Shown: piece after piece, positions 9,246 through 17,728 of the stretch
Numbering within the stretch: position 1 is the first letter of the stretch
Layout of the letters: every line of letters begins with the position of its first letter
Source of the DNA: Marinobacter adhaerens HP15
Lineage (GTDB): Bacteria; Pseudomonadota; Gammaproteobacteria; Pseudomonadales; Oleiphilaceae
DNA length: 64,000 nucleotides
Direction: 5' to 3'
NCBI RefSeq assembly: GCF_000166295.1
Contig: NC_017506.1
Span: forward strand, 4,357,912-4,421,911
Made by a program: the position numbers and the translations under genes
The notes under the pieces: model-generated
Told to the model about the DNA's origin: nothing
The model's database searches: none
What the model saw: the letters and a program-made list of their open reading frames with translations, nothing else

Positions 9246-10052
9246 CTACTGGGCGTTCGGGAAGAACAGTTGCTGCCCGTCTACCTTGAAGTCGGCAATT
9301 GCCTTTTGTCCATCGTCGGACAGCAGCCAGTTATGCCATTTTGCGGCCATCTCATGCTTGAGATGCGGGTGCTTCTCTTCAGAAAGCAGCAGGCTGCCGT
9401 ACTGGTTGAACAGCACTTTGTCACCTTCGAAGAGCAGCTTCAGGTTCTGGCGGTTTTCAAATGCGACCCAGGTTGCGCGGTCTGACATCACATAGGCATC
9501 CATGGCGGCGGCAGTGTTGAGGGTGGGCCCCATGCCGCTGCCCAGTTCGCGATACCAGCTGCCGCCCGGTTCAATACCGGCACTTTCCCACAGGCGAAGT
9601 TCTGCACGGTTGGTGCCACTGTCGTCACCACGAGAGGCAAACGGTGCCTCTGCTTCAGCAATGGCAGACAGCGCTTCAGCGGCGGTCTTCGCTGCGCTGA
9701 TGTTGGCCGGATCATCGGCAGGGCCAATTAATACAAAGTCGTTGTACATCACGTCGGCCCGCTCTGTGGCGTAGCCGTTCTCCACAAAACGTTTCTCGCC
9801 TGCGGTGTCGTGTACCAGAAGGCTGTCGGCATCACCACGGCGAGCGATTTCGAAGGCCTGGCCGGTACCAACGGCGACAACGCGCACTTCGATGCCAGTG
9901 GCGTCCTCGAACTTTGGCAGGATCGAATCAAACAGGCCCGAGCTCTCAGTTGAGGTTGTCGAGGCCAGCGTTATGTAATCTTCGGCGTGGGCGCTGAAGG
10001 CCAGGCCCATGGTAGTGACGGCTGCAAGAACCAGATTAAGGGTCTTTTTCAT
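9246..10052 (-). CDS. tupA: tungstate ABC transporter substrate-binding protein TupA
   Basis: 268 residues from the ATG at 10052, which has GGAG eight bases upstream and begins a signal peptide MKKTLNLVLAAVTTMGLAFS-AHA. The mature N-terminus ITLASTTSTESSGLFD carries the TTST oxyanion motif of TupA/WtpA-like proteins, and GTGQAFEIARRGDADSLLVHD is the second conserved block. TupA binds tungstate (and less well molybdate) in the periplasm. An in-frame ATG ten codons upstream has no ribosome site and would bury the signal peptide. It ends the operon tupB-tupC-tupA, an order with the binding protein last. Tungstate selectivity is inferred from family. Confidence 0.92.
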   Translation of the reverse strand: MKKTLNLVLAAVTTMGLAFSAHAEDYITLASTTSTESSGLFDSILPKFEDATGIEVRVVAVGTGQAFEIARRGDADSLLVHDTAGEKRFVENGYATERADVMYNDFVLIGPADDPANISAAKTAAEALSAIAEAEAPFASRGDDSGTNRAELRLWESAGIEPGGSWYRELGSGMGPTLNTAAAMDAYVMSDRATWVAFENRQNLKLLFEGDKVLFNQYGSLLLSEEKHPHLKHEMAAKWHNWLLSDDGQKAIADFKVDGQQLFFPNAQ

Positions 10053-10121
10053 CTTGTTATCTCCATCTTGGGTTTCATTCATCGGGTGAGCAGTGGATTG
10101 GTCGGGTTTTATGGTGGCGCA

Positions 10122-10865
10122 TCAGGCGACAAGTTCACCGGAAATAAAAGCTTGTGCCTGGCGCGACACCGGCGTTTCAAAAAACACGTCTGCAGGCGTG
10201 TGCTCCTGTACCTGGCCACCAGAGAGAAACAGAACGTCGCCGGCAAGCCGCCTGGCCTGGTGCAGGTCATGGGTTGTCATCACAATGCGTGTGCCCTGGT
10301 CATGAAATTCCTTAACGGCGGTTTCCACGGCCTTTATCGCAGCGGGGTCCAGTGCGGAGGTGGGTTCATCCAGAAACAGCACTGCCGGTGAAAGCGACCA
10401 GGCACGTGCCAGTGCCAGGCGTTGTTTCTCGCCGCCGGACAGCACCCGCGCAGGCGTGTCGGCGCAGGAGGAGAGGCCAAACCGGGCCAGGGCTTCGAGA
10501 GCCAGCTCTGTGCGCAGCTTGCGTGGCACATTGTTGACCGCCAGTGCGTGCCGGAGGTTGGCCAGCGCCGAACGGCGCAAAAGGATTGGCGTCTGAAAAA
10601 CCATGGCCTGGCGGGGCGCACTGGCGCCTGACCAGCTCACGGCGCCCTCCGTCGGTGTCAGCAGGCCGTGCGCCAGTCGCAGCATGAGGCTCTTGCCGGC
10701 GCCATTGGGGCCCATTACCAGCGTGGGGCCGGGGCCATCGAGCGTGAACGAGCAGGGACCAAAAAGCCGGTGCCCGAAAGGGTTGAACTCAACGTTTTCA
10801 AAACGCAGCGAAGGGGGTGCGCTGAGCTCGATCGAATTGTTGAGAGGCACGTTCAACGAAGTCAT
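10122..10865 (-). CDS. tupC: tungstate ABC transporter ATP-binding protein TupC
   Basis: 247 residues. Walker A GPNGAGKS (about residues 53-60), signature LSGGEKQRLALARA, Walker B VLFLDEPTSALD and the switch histidine in MTTHDLHQARRLAG are all intact. It energises tungstate uptake with TupB. Its ATG overlaps the tupB stop by four bases. 69 bp separate it from tupA. Confidence 0.93.
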   Translation of the reverse strand: MTSLNVPLNNSIELSAPPSLRFENVEFNPFGHRLFGPCSFTLDGPGPTLVMGPNGAGKSLMLRLAHGLLTPTEGAVSWSGASAPRQAMVFQTPILLRRSALANLRHALAVNNVPRKLRTELALEALARFGLSSCADTPARVLSGGEKQRLALARAWSLSPAVLFLDEPTSALDPAAIKAVETAVKEFHDQGTRIVMTTHDLHQARRLAGDVLFLSGGQVQEHTPADVFFETPVSRQAQAFISGELVA

Positions 10866-11560
10866 TCCATGCGCCTTTTTGCCATTTCACTCAGAATGTA
10901 GGCCGTTGCGTTGATGGCCATAACCAGGGTCAGGAGCACGATGCCCAGACCCAACGCCAGGGGCAGGGCGCCCTTGCTTGTTTCCAGCACGATGGCTGTG
11001 GTCATGACCCGCGTTACACCATCAATGTTGCCGCCAACCATCATCACGGCGCCTACTTCGGCGCTGGCCCGCCCGAACCCTGCGAGCAGAACGGTCAGCA
11101 GGGCGAAGCGGGCATCCCACAGCAGGGTGGGCATCATGCGCGCCCTGGACATGCCCAGAGAGACAAACTGTTCCCGGTATTCACCAAGCAACTCCTCCAC
11201 TTTTTGCCGGGAAAGCGCAGCGAGAATAGGCAATACCAGAATCACCTGCGCAATCACCATGGCGCCGGGCGTGAACAAAAGCCCCAGCTCCCCGAGAGGC
11301 CCGGCCCGCGACAGCAGAAGGTAAACGCCAAGCCCGGCCACAACCGGAGGTAATCCCATGAGCGCATTCAACGCCACAATTACCCCGCCGCGCCCGGGGA
11401 ACTGCCACAACGCGACTGCCGCACCGAGCGGAAAACCCAGCGTTGCCGCGATCAGGACTGCCAGAAGCGAAACCTGCAGCGAAAGCACCACGATCTGGTA
11501 CAGCGAGGCGTCGAGATTCACCAGTAGCGACAGCGCTACGTAAAACGCATTATCTTCCAC
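10862..11560 (-). CDS. tupB: tungstate ABC transporter permease TupB
   Basis: 232 residues, hydrophobic throughout with about five to six membrane segments. The segment EYREQFVSLGMSRARMMPTLLWDAR is the ATPase-coupling loop region (EAA-type) and ASAEVGAVMMVGGNIDGVTRVMTTAI is the conserved TupB/ModB-type stretch. First gene of the tup operon, transcribed divergently from the HTH/PBP-like regulator at 11679. Together TupABC bring tungstate in for the FDH. Confidence 0.92.
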   Translation of the reverse strand: MEDNAFYVALSLLVNLDASLYQIVVLSLQVSLLAVLIAATLGFPLGAAVALWQFPGRGGVIVALNALMGLPPVVAGLGVYLLLSRAGPLGELGLLFTPGAMVIAQVILVLPILAALSRQKVEELLGEYREQFVSLGMSRARMMPTLLWDARFALLTVLLAGFGRASAEVGAVMMVGGNIDGVTRVMTTAIVLETSKGALPLALGLGIVLLTLVMAINATAYILSEMAKRRME

Positions 11561-11678
11561 AGCAGCGTCTCCTTAGTGTTGAGCATCGTGGCGTTTTTAA
11601 CTACGCTTTGCACAGCCTGCTGAAAAATATGCAGCCAAAAACAGTCTGGTGCTTTTGCCCGATCCGCCGGAGAAACCG
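11561..11678. promoter_or_regulatory. divergent tupB / regulator intergenic region
   Basis: A 118-bp spacer between tupB and the divergent regulator, expected to carry both promoters. It holds an imperfect inverted repeat GCGT-TTTTAACT-ACGC at about 11591-11606, a possible operator. The regulator gene's ribosome site GGAGAAACCG directly precedes its ATG. Confidence 0.4.
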
Positions 11679-12563
11679 ATGTCCCTTCCCGCCTATCTCA
11701 CTACGGCCGAGGCCGCCGAGTATCTGCGCCTGAAAGAACGCAAGGTCTACGATCTGGTCAGCCAGGGTGTCATTCCCTGTGTGCGAATTACCGGAAAGCT
11801 ATTGTTCCCACGCCAGCGTATTGATTTGTGGCTGATGAACCATCTGGAAGGGGACGACGCGATCAGTGCGCCAACCCCGCCGGTGCTGGTGGGTAGTCAG
11901 GACCCGCTGCTCGAATGGGCGGTAAAGGAGAGCAACGCAGAGCTGGCCATGTTGTGCCAGGGAAGCGGTGATGGGGTGCAGCGGCTGGTCGATGGTCGGG
12001 CCATGCTCGCGGGTATGCATATCTGGCACGCCGAGAGCGAGCGTTATAACGATCCGGCAACCCTGGGTTTGACCGGGATGCGAGACCTGGTGCTGATTCG
12101 TTGGGCCAAGCGACAGCAGGGCCTGCTCCTGGCGCCGGGCAATCCCCACAAACTGACACAACTGGAGGATATCGCGCGGCCCGGTCTTCGCCTGGCCCAT
12201 CGACAGCCGGATGCCGGTGTCAGTCATCTGTTGCAGAGCCTGCTTGCCCGCCATCGTATCGAGGGCAGTCAGCTGACCTGGGCCGAGCATCCTTCACTCA
12301 GCGAGGATGATCTGGCCCTGGCCATTCGCCAGGGGGAGGCGGACGTGGGCATAGGTATAGAAGCGGCGGCAAGGCGGCAGGGCCTGGCGTTTATCCCGCT
12401 GCAGCAGGAGCATTTTGACCTGGCCATGCGCCGGCGTCATTACTTCGAACCCGCCATGCAGCGATTGCTGGCTTTTGCCCGCAGTGAACGATTTGTTCAG
12501 CGAGCGGAGGCATTGGGTGGTTATAATATCAGTGAGCTTGGAAACGTTGTGTACAACGCCTGA
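11679..12563 (+). CDS. HTH regulator with periplasmic-binding-like sensor domain (oxyanion-responsive type)
   Basis: 294 residues. Residues 1-55 are an excisionase/MerR-like winged HTH (LTTAEAAEYLRLKERKVYDLVSQGVI). The rest is a PBP-like domain of the ModA/TupA-like fold (LLEWAVKESNAELAMLCQGSGDG, MHIWHAESERYN, DVGIGIEAAARRQGLAFIPL). Such proteins are one-component regulators that sense molybdate or tungstate in the cytoplasm. The start at 11679 is decided by GGAGAAACCG directly ahead; an upstream in-frame ATG has none. Its divergent position to tupBCA suggests it controls tungstate uptake and perhaps the adjacent molybdate transporter. The ligand is inferred. Confidence 0.8.
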   Translation: MSLPAYLTTAEAAEYLRLKERKVYDLVSQGVIPCVRITGKLLFPRQRIDLWLMNHLEGDDAISAPTPPVLVGSQDPLLEWAVKESNAELAMLCQGSGDGVQRLVDGRAMLAGMHIWHAESERYNDPATLGLTGMRDLVLIRWAKRQQGLLLAPGNPHKLTQLEDIARPGLRLAHRQPDAGVSHLLQSLLARHRIEGSQLTWAEHPSLSEDDLALAIRQGEADVGIGIEAAARRQGLAFIPLQQEHFDLAMRRRHYFEPAMQRLLAFARSERFVQRAEALGGYNISELGNVVYNA

Positions 12564-12601
12564 GCAAAAATAATAAACAGGCAGATCAAGCAGGGGCCTG
12601 C

Positions 12602-13732
12602 ATGGGGTCAATCGGAAACAGAACTGTCAAAGAGTTCAGCGGCGCTTTGGGAGACATTGGTACCCTGCTGCCACTGAGCCTTGGTGCTATTGGCGTGGCC
12701 GGGCTGGCGCCGGTACCGGTTCTGCTGGGGTTTGCCCTCTTCTATATCGCCACCGGTCTGTATTATCGACTGCCGGTGCCTGTGCAACCCATGAAAGCGG
12801 TGGCCGCGCTTCTTCTTACCACCCAGGTCAGCGCCCAGAGCCTCGTTGCCAGTGGTGTTCTGATCGGCGCGATTCTTCTGATTCTCGGTTCAACCGGGTG
12901 GATCAACCGGGCTGCGCGCCTGGTACCGGGGTCGGTGTTGAGCGGCCTGCAGTTGGGGCTGGGGTTGTTGTTGGCCAGCATGAGCCTGGAACTGATGACT
13001 ACCTCTTTGCCGTTGGGGCTCCTGGTCCTTGCGTTGCTGGCCGTCACCCTGAAACTTTTCCCCAGTTGGCCTGCGGCATTGCTTGGTCTTGCCGTGGCGA
13101 TGGTTCTCGGTGCGCTGCTGGGCTCCCCCGGGCTACCGCTACCCGCCGATCCGGCGATTTTCTCGATGCCGGAGCTGCCCTCAATGGATGACTGGCAGCA
13201 GGGATTTTCCATCCTGGTGCTGCCACAACTGGCGCTGACCATCACCAACGCGATCGTTCTGACGGCCCTGGTGGTCGGGGATTATTTCGGCGACCAGTCC
13301 CGGGTTTCGCCTGCGCGTCTTTCCGTTACAACCGGCCTGGCCAACCTGTGCCTGGTTCCGTTCGGTGCCTTGCCCATGTGTCATGGCGCTGGCGGTGTTG
13401 CAGCACACTATCGGTTCGGTGCCCGCACGGGCATTGCGCCGGTCCTGCTGGGCGTGGGTTTGCTTCTGGTGGCAATCGTACCCGGCGGGTTGTCGTTTAT
13501 CGCGGCTGTACCCGCGGCCGGTCTTGGCGCCTTGCTCATGGTCGCAGCTGTTGAGCTTGGCCTCACCAGGCGTCTCTGGACCGCGAAACCATCCTGCTGG
13601 CCGGTGATCGGAATCACCGCACTGATTACCTTCTGGGCCGACCCGTTTTTCGGATTCCTGGCCGGGGTGGCGGCGGAGACGTTCCGGACTGCCTGGTTGC
13701 GGGGACGATTCAACGGTGTGCATCAGGACTGA
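12602..13732 (+). CDS. MOT1-type molybdate/sulfate transporter
   Basis: 376 residues with roughly ten hydrophobic segments. The motif EFSGALGDIGTLLPL at residues 11-25 and the PVPVQPMKAVAALLL segment are the two signatures of the MOT1 molybdate transporter family (also annotated as putative sulfate/molybdate transporter). A second conserved stretch reads GALPMCHGAGGVAAHYRFGART. It is an inner-membrane transporter. Located 38 bp after the oxyanion regulator on the same strand, so it probably gives the cell a second Mo/W import route next to TupABC. Substrate is inferred from family. Confidence 0.88.
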   Translation: MGSIGNRTVKEFSGALGDIGTLLPLSLGAIGVAGLAPVPVLLGFALFYIATGLYYRLPVPVQPMKAVAALLLTTQVSAQSLVASGVLIGAILLILGSTGWINRAARLVPGSVLSGLQLGLGLLLASMSLELMTTSLPLGLLVLALLAVTLKLFPSWPAALLGLAVAMVLGALLGSPGLPLPADPAIFSMPELPSMDDWQQGFSILVLPQLALTITNAIVLTALVVGDYFGDQSRVSPARLSVTTGLANLCLVPFGALPMCHGAGGVAAHYRFGARTGIAPVLLGVGLLLVAIVPGGLSFIAAVPAAGLGALLMVAAVELGLTRRLWTAKPSCWPVIGITALITFWADPFFGFLAGVAAETFRTAWLRGRFNGVHQD

Positions 13733-13742
13733 GAGAGCTGCC

Positions 13743-15437
13743 TCAGTCTCCCAATACCCCCCGAATGCCAACGTTTTTATCCTGCGGATCAAACAAAGCG
13801 CCCGGATTCAGGATGCCCTGAGGATCCAGGAAGTGCTTGCCCGCCGCCAGGGTCTGACGAAACAGCGGTGATGTCTGCTGCTCATAGCCAAAGCGATGAT
13901 CCCGGCCAACGGCGTGGTGATGGGTGACGGTAGCGCCTTGCTCGGCCAGCACTTCCATGGAGATGCGCTTGAGCTGTTTCCACTTTTCCAGGGCTTTGCC
14001 CAGATCGCCGGTGGTGTCGCCCACGCAATAAAAAGTGAAATAGGGTGCGGGACCGTCCGGGTAAACGTGAGTAAAACGGCAGGAAAAGGAAAACGGACGT
14101 TGCGTGATCTCCCTAAGCGCGGTCTCCATGGTGGATTTTACCGCCTTGTAGAGCTCCGGGAACTTGTCCCAGGTAATCGCGGTTTCGAAGGTGTCGGCAA
14201 TCATGCCCATGGCTGTCAGGCGGTTACGCCAGTAGGGCATGCGAATAAAAGCATTACGCCACGACTCGGCCTCGCTGGCCCCTTTCTCTGAATGATCCGG
14301 GTTATAGGAAATGCCATCTTTTTGCAGAACGCCGCCATGCTCCTCGGCAATAGCAACGGCCCTTTCGATTTTCTGGTCTTGGGGATGGTCTGCGGATTCG
14401 AAGCCAAGAACCAGAACGGCGCAAGGCCTGTCAGCAATCCGGTTGATGATCACTTCGGCTTCATCGAGCAGGCGGCAGTTGGATGGAAACAAGCCCGATT
14501 GCGCAATCTGCCGGACCGCATCGACGCCTTTCATAAAACCGTCAAACCGCACCGAGGCCGTTGCTCTCCAGGTGGGACGGTGCTGCAGTCGCATGGTTGC
14601 CTCGGTAATGATGCCCAGGGTTCCCTCCGAACCACAGATCATGCGATCTGCCGAGGGACCGGCACCTGAGCCGGGCAAGGCCCGGGTCTCGATAATGCCT
14701 TTGGGCGTGATCAGCCTGGTTGCTTCCACCATGTCTTCAATGTGGGTGTAGACGGTCGCAAAGTGCCCGCCAGCGCGTGTGGCGAGCATGCCTCCCAGGC
14801 TCACAAAGGGAAAGCTCTGCGGATAGTGGCGCAGCGTCAATCCGTGCTGTTTTAACTGCCGCTCAAGATCCGGGCCTTTGATACCAGCCTGAATCCGTGC
14901 CCGGCGGCTGACCGGATCGATCTCCAGAATCCGGTCCAGGTTCTCCATATCAACGCTGATGGTCGCCCGGTAGCTGTCGCCAACATCGGGCTCAACGCCG
15001 CCACAGACGCTGGTGCCGCCACCAAAGGGGATAAGTGCAATGTTGTTTGCGGCCGCATAGCTGAACAGTTGCTGGATGTCGTCTTCGGTTTTGGGAAAGG
15101 CAACGGCGTCGGGCGGATTATGTACTTGCCGCATCAGCATCCGGGCCATATCGGCGTAGGACTTTCCGTAGCTGTGCACCAGACGGTCGTAGGGCGTCGT
15201 GGAAATAATGTCTGACAGGTGCTCGGGAATCGTTGGTAATCGGGACGCGGGAAGCTCGAAGTCTTCAACCGCTGGTGGCTCAATCTCCACCAGACCTTCC
15301 GGTACAAACATTTTCGTGACCGTTTCGATCATGGCATGTTCGTCCGGGTGCAGATCCTCGTCCTCATAGCCCCAGCCCCAGAACCGCAGGGGTTTGCGAA
15401 GTGACTTGGTGCCGGATTCAGGCATCTGGTTCTCCAT
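13743..15437 (-). CDS. FAD-binding oxidoreductase, alkylglycerone-phosphate synthase-like
   Basis: 564 residues. An N-terminal RFWGWGYEDED line, the PCMH-type FAD-binding core (IALIPFGGGTSVCGGVEP near 160, LRHYPQSFPFVSLGGMLATRAGGHF, MICGSEGTLGIITEATMRL) and a C-terminal histidine cluster HHHAVGRDHR match the AGPS-like branch of the VAO/PCMH flavoprotein family. In eukaryotes AGPS forms ether lipids; bacterial members are mostly uncharacterised, so the true substrate is open. The first or the fifth codon ATG could be the start. It converges on the MOT1 gene and is not obviously in an operon. Confidence 0.8.
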   Translation of the reverse strand: MENQMPESGTKSLRKPLRFWGWGYEDEDLHPDEHAMIETVTKMFVPEGLVEIEPPAVEDFELPASRLPTIPEHLSDIISTTPYDRLVHSYGKSYADMARMLMRQVHNPPDAVAFPKTEDDIQQLFSYAAANNIALIPFGGGTSVCGGVEPDVGDSYRATISVDMENLDRILEIDPVSRRARIQAGIKGPDLERQLKQHGLTLRHYPQSFPFVSLGGMLATRAGGHFATVYTHIEDMVEATRLITPKGIIETRALPGSGAGPSADRMICGSEGTLGIITEATMRLQHRPTWRATASVRFDGFMKGVDAVRQIAQSGLFPSNCRLLDEAEVIINRIADRPCAVLVLGFESADHPQDQKIERAVAIAEEHGGVLQKDGISYNPDHSEKGASEAESWRNAFIRMPYWRNRLTAMGMIADTFETAITWDKFPELYKAVKSTMETALREITQRPFSFSCRFTHVYPDGPAPYFTFYCVGDTTGDLGKALEKWKQLKRISMEVLAEQGATVTHHHAVGRDHRFGYEQQTSPLFRQTLAAGKHFLDPQGILNPGALFDPQDKNVGIRGVLGD

Positions 15438-15576
15438 CTGTGAAGGGGCTGCCCCGTTACTCTGAACACTTCATCCTTTGAAATGATATCCTCGTACACC
15501 ACTATCAGACACGCAAATAAATCCTGAATGCCGCTATCCTTCAGGCCACCTTTAATGAGGAGTTCGAGCCTTACCC

Positions 15577-15969
15577 ATGAAAGTTATTATTCGTTATTTT
15601 TTCCGCACCCTGCGTCTGGTACTGACGCCCTTTATGCTACTCAGCGAAAAGCTCAGCACGCCAGAGAGCGTGAATCGAAGCGCTGAAGAGCAGGCCCGTG
15701 TCGATGAAGCCAGCAAGGATCTCGCCCTTTACCAGTTCAAGGCTTGCCCGTTCTGTATCAAGGTAAGAAAGGAAATTGCCAGGCTGGGTCTCAACATCGA
15801 AACCCGCGACGCCCAGCATGACCCGGAGCATCGTGCGGCGTTGGAAGCCGGTGGGGGTCGTGTCAAAGTGCCCTGCCTGAAGATTCGGCATGAGGATGGC
15901 AGTGCAGGTTGGTTGTACGAGTCTGGTGAGATCAAGGCATGGTTGCAGGAGCGGTTTGAGCCGGCCTGA
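15577..15969 (+). CDS. glutaredoxin-like / GST N-terminal domain protein
   Basis: 130 residues. A hydrophobic N-terminal segment (residues 4-22) could anchor the protein to the membrane. The thioredoxin-fold part begins near residue 49 with LYQFKACPFCIKVRKEI, carrying the CPFC dithiol motif, and ends VKVPCLKIRHEDGSAGWLYESGEIKAWL, the glutathione-side cis-proline region. It is probably a membrane-tethered glutaredoxin-like thiol oxidoreductase. It stands alone between the FAD oxidoreductase and the alicyclic-acid cluster. Confidence 0.85.
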   Translation: MKVIIRYFFRTLRLVLTPFMLLSEKLSTPESVNRSAEEQARVDEASKDLALYQFKACPFCIKVRKEIARLGLNIETRDAQHDPEHRAALEAGGGRVKVPCLKIRHEDGSAGWLYESGEIKAWLQERFEPA

Positions 15970-16010
15970 GTGCGTTTATTGATGGAGTGGGCCTGGTCAG
16001 CCACTCAGCA

Positions 16011-16481
16011 TCATTTCTCCGGAATGGTCGACTCCAGTGAAATGTCGATAAGCTCATGCTGAAGCTTTTTCAGAAGGTGAAGCAGGCTGACACCGTCATC
16101 AAAACTCATCCCTTGCATGGCCTGTCTGTAGAACTCGGCAATCGAGTCTTGCAGCCGGTCCCAGAAAAGCCGACCAGACTCGGTCAGAACGACCAGTCTG
16201 GCTCGGCGATCCTGGGGGTCCGGTATCCGGACGACATGCCCGTCCCGCTCCATTCGTTTGAGCACTCCGTCGAGGTTTTGTCGACTGACGTAGAGGTACT
16301 CTTTCAGTTGATTGAATGAGGTGCCGTCTTCGAAGCCTTCCCGCGACAGTGCGCCCAGAACCGCCCACTGCACGGCGCTGATGCCCATTTCATTCTGAAC
16401 CTGGCGCTGGAGAATGTTTCCGGTCTGGAACAGGCGGAAAAACAGGCGGTTGGGTATGCCTCCGGATTCATTGACGATCAT
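16011..16481 (-). CDS. badR: MarR-family regulator, BadR-like
   Basis: 156 residues from the ATG at 16481, which has AGGAG five bases upstream; the frame extends upstream to a GTG overlapping the dehydrogenase stop, but that start has no ribosome site. The winged helix is clear: ISAVQWAVLGALSREG, SFNQLKEYLYVSRQNLDGVLKRMERDGHVVRIPDPQDRRARLVVLTESG. In Rhodopseudomonas palustris the MarR protein BadR represses cyclohexanecarboxylate genes and is released by an alicyclic acyl-CoA. This gene ends the ali/bad operon here, so the same role is likely. The symbol rests on context. Confidence 0.8.
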   Translation of the reverse strand: MIVNESGGIPNRLFFRLFQTGNILQRQVQNEMGISAVQWAVLGALSREGFEDGTSFNQLKEYLYVSRQNLDGVLKRMERDGHVVRIPDPQDRRARLVVLTESGRLFWDRLQDSIAEFYRQAMQGMSFDDGVSLLHLLKKLQHELIDISLESTIPEK

Positions 16482-16564
16482 CTGCACTCCTGTAATGCCC
16501 TGCTGGCGGCTGAACCGGTGAGGGCGGTTTTCGGCGTCCTGAATCACGGAAGGCATGGGACGCG

Positions 16565-17704
16565 TCACTTTGGCAGGTATTCGCGGGCGATAATGTTTTT
16601 CATGATCTGCGCGGTACCGTCACCTATCTGAAGGCCCAGAACATCCCTCAACCGTTGGGCGAAAGGCAGATCCTCACCCCATCCGGTATGGCCATGGGCC
16701 AGCAGGCACTGTTTGACCACGTCGAAGGCGAGCTTTGGCCCCCACCACTTGTTCATGGCTGCTTCTGCGTTGTGGGGCCGATTGTTGTCCTTGAGCCAGA
16801 GCGCATGGTAGCACTGCATGCGGGCCGCATGAACATAGGTCTGGTATTCGGCCAGCGGGTGGGTCAGACCCTGGAATGCAGACAGGTTCTGGCCGAAGGC
16901 GGTACGCTCGGTCAGCCACTGCCAGGTTTCATCCAGGGACTGCTGGGCCACCGCCAGGCATTGCAGGCCGATCAGGGCGCGGCTGTAATCGAAACCCTGC
17001 ATCACCTGTTTGAAGCCTTTGCCCTCGTCGCCCATCATCTGGCTGGCGTGAACTTCCACGTTATCGAAGAAGATGGAGCCGCGGCCGATAGCGCGCTGGC
17101 CGTTGTCTTCGAAGCGGGTTGTGGTAATGCCCGGGCTGTCCATCGGAACCAGAAACGCGCTGATGCCGGAAGCGCGCTGTTCCACCGTCCCGGTGCGGGC
17201 AAACACCACCGCCACATCGGCCTGGTCGGCCATGGAGATGGAGGTTTTTTCGCCGTTGAGCACGTAGACGTCGCCCTTTTTCTCCGCTTTCAGACGCAGG
17301 TTGGCAGCGTCGGAGCCCCCGTGGGGTTCGGTCAGCGCGATACAGGCTACTTTCTGGCCGCTGGTCATACCGTGCAACCATTCTTTGGCAAGGTCGGGCG
17401 CGGCGTGGCTCGCGATAATCTGGCCGTTGAGGGAAGTCAGAAGGGGAATGTAGCCAACGTTGAAATCCCCTTTTGAGATCTCCTCGATGATCAGGCCGCT
17501 GGTAACACAGTCCATGCCGCTGCCGCCGAATTCCTCCGGTAGCTCGCCACCGAGCAGTCCCATCTCGCCGAGTTGGCGGATGACGTCCTTTTCGATAATC
17601 CCTTCCTGGTCTCGCTTGCGATAGCCCGGAGCCAGAACCTCGGCACTGAAGCGGGCCACAACCTCGCGAATCGCGTTCTGTTCTTCATTGAAACCGAAAT
17701 TCAT
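16565..17704 (-). CDS. aliB: acyl-CoA dehydrogenase, probably cyclohexanecarboxyl-CoA dehydrogenase
   Basis: 379 residues. The acyl-CoA dehydrogenase fold is clear: KVACIALTEPHGGSDAANLRL (flavin contact), NGEKTSISMADQADVAVVFAR, GKGFKQVMQGFDYSRALIGLQCL and C-terminal HGHTGWGEDLPFAQRLRD. In the ali pathway AliB oxidises cyclohexanecarboxyl-CoA to cyclohex-1-ene-1-carboxyl-CoA. The neighbours BadI, BadH and AliA homologues support this over other acyl-CoA substrates. It follows badI by 24 bp and has a GGAGAG ribosome site. Electrons would pass to ETF and then to the ETF-QO at 56.6 kb. Confidence 0.78.
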   Translation of the reverse strand: MNFGFNEEQNAIREVVARFSAEVLAPGYRKRDQEGIIEKDVIRQLGEMGLLGGELPEEFGGSGMDCVTSGLIIEEISKGDFNVGYIPLLTSLNGQIIASHAAPDLAKEWLHGMTSGQKVACIALTEPHGGSDAANLRLKAEKKGDVYVLNGEKTSISMADQADVAVVFARTGTVEQRASGISAFLVPMDSPGITTTRFEDNGQRAIGRGSIFFDNVEVHASQMMGDEGKGFKQVMQGFDYSRALIGLQCLAVAQQSLDETWQWLTERTAFGQNLSAFQGLTHPLAEYQTYVHAARMQCYHALWLKDNNRPHNAEAAMNKWWGPKLAFDVVKQCLLAHGHTGWGEDLPFAQRLRDVLGLQIGDGTAQIMKNIIAREYLPK

Positions 17705-17728
17705 GATGCTCTCCGGGCTATCTGGCCG

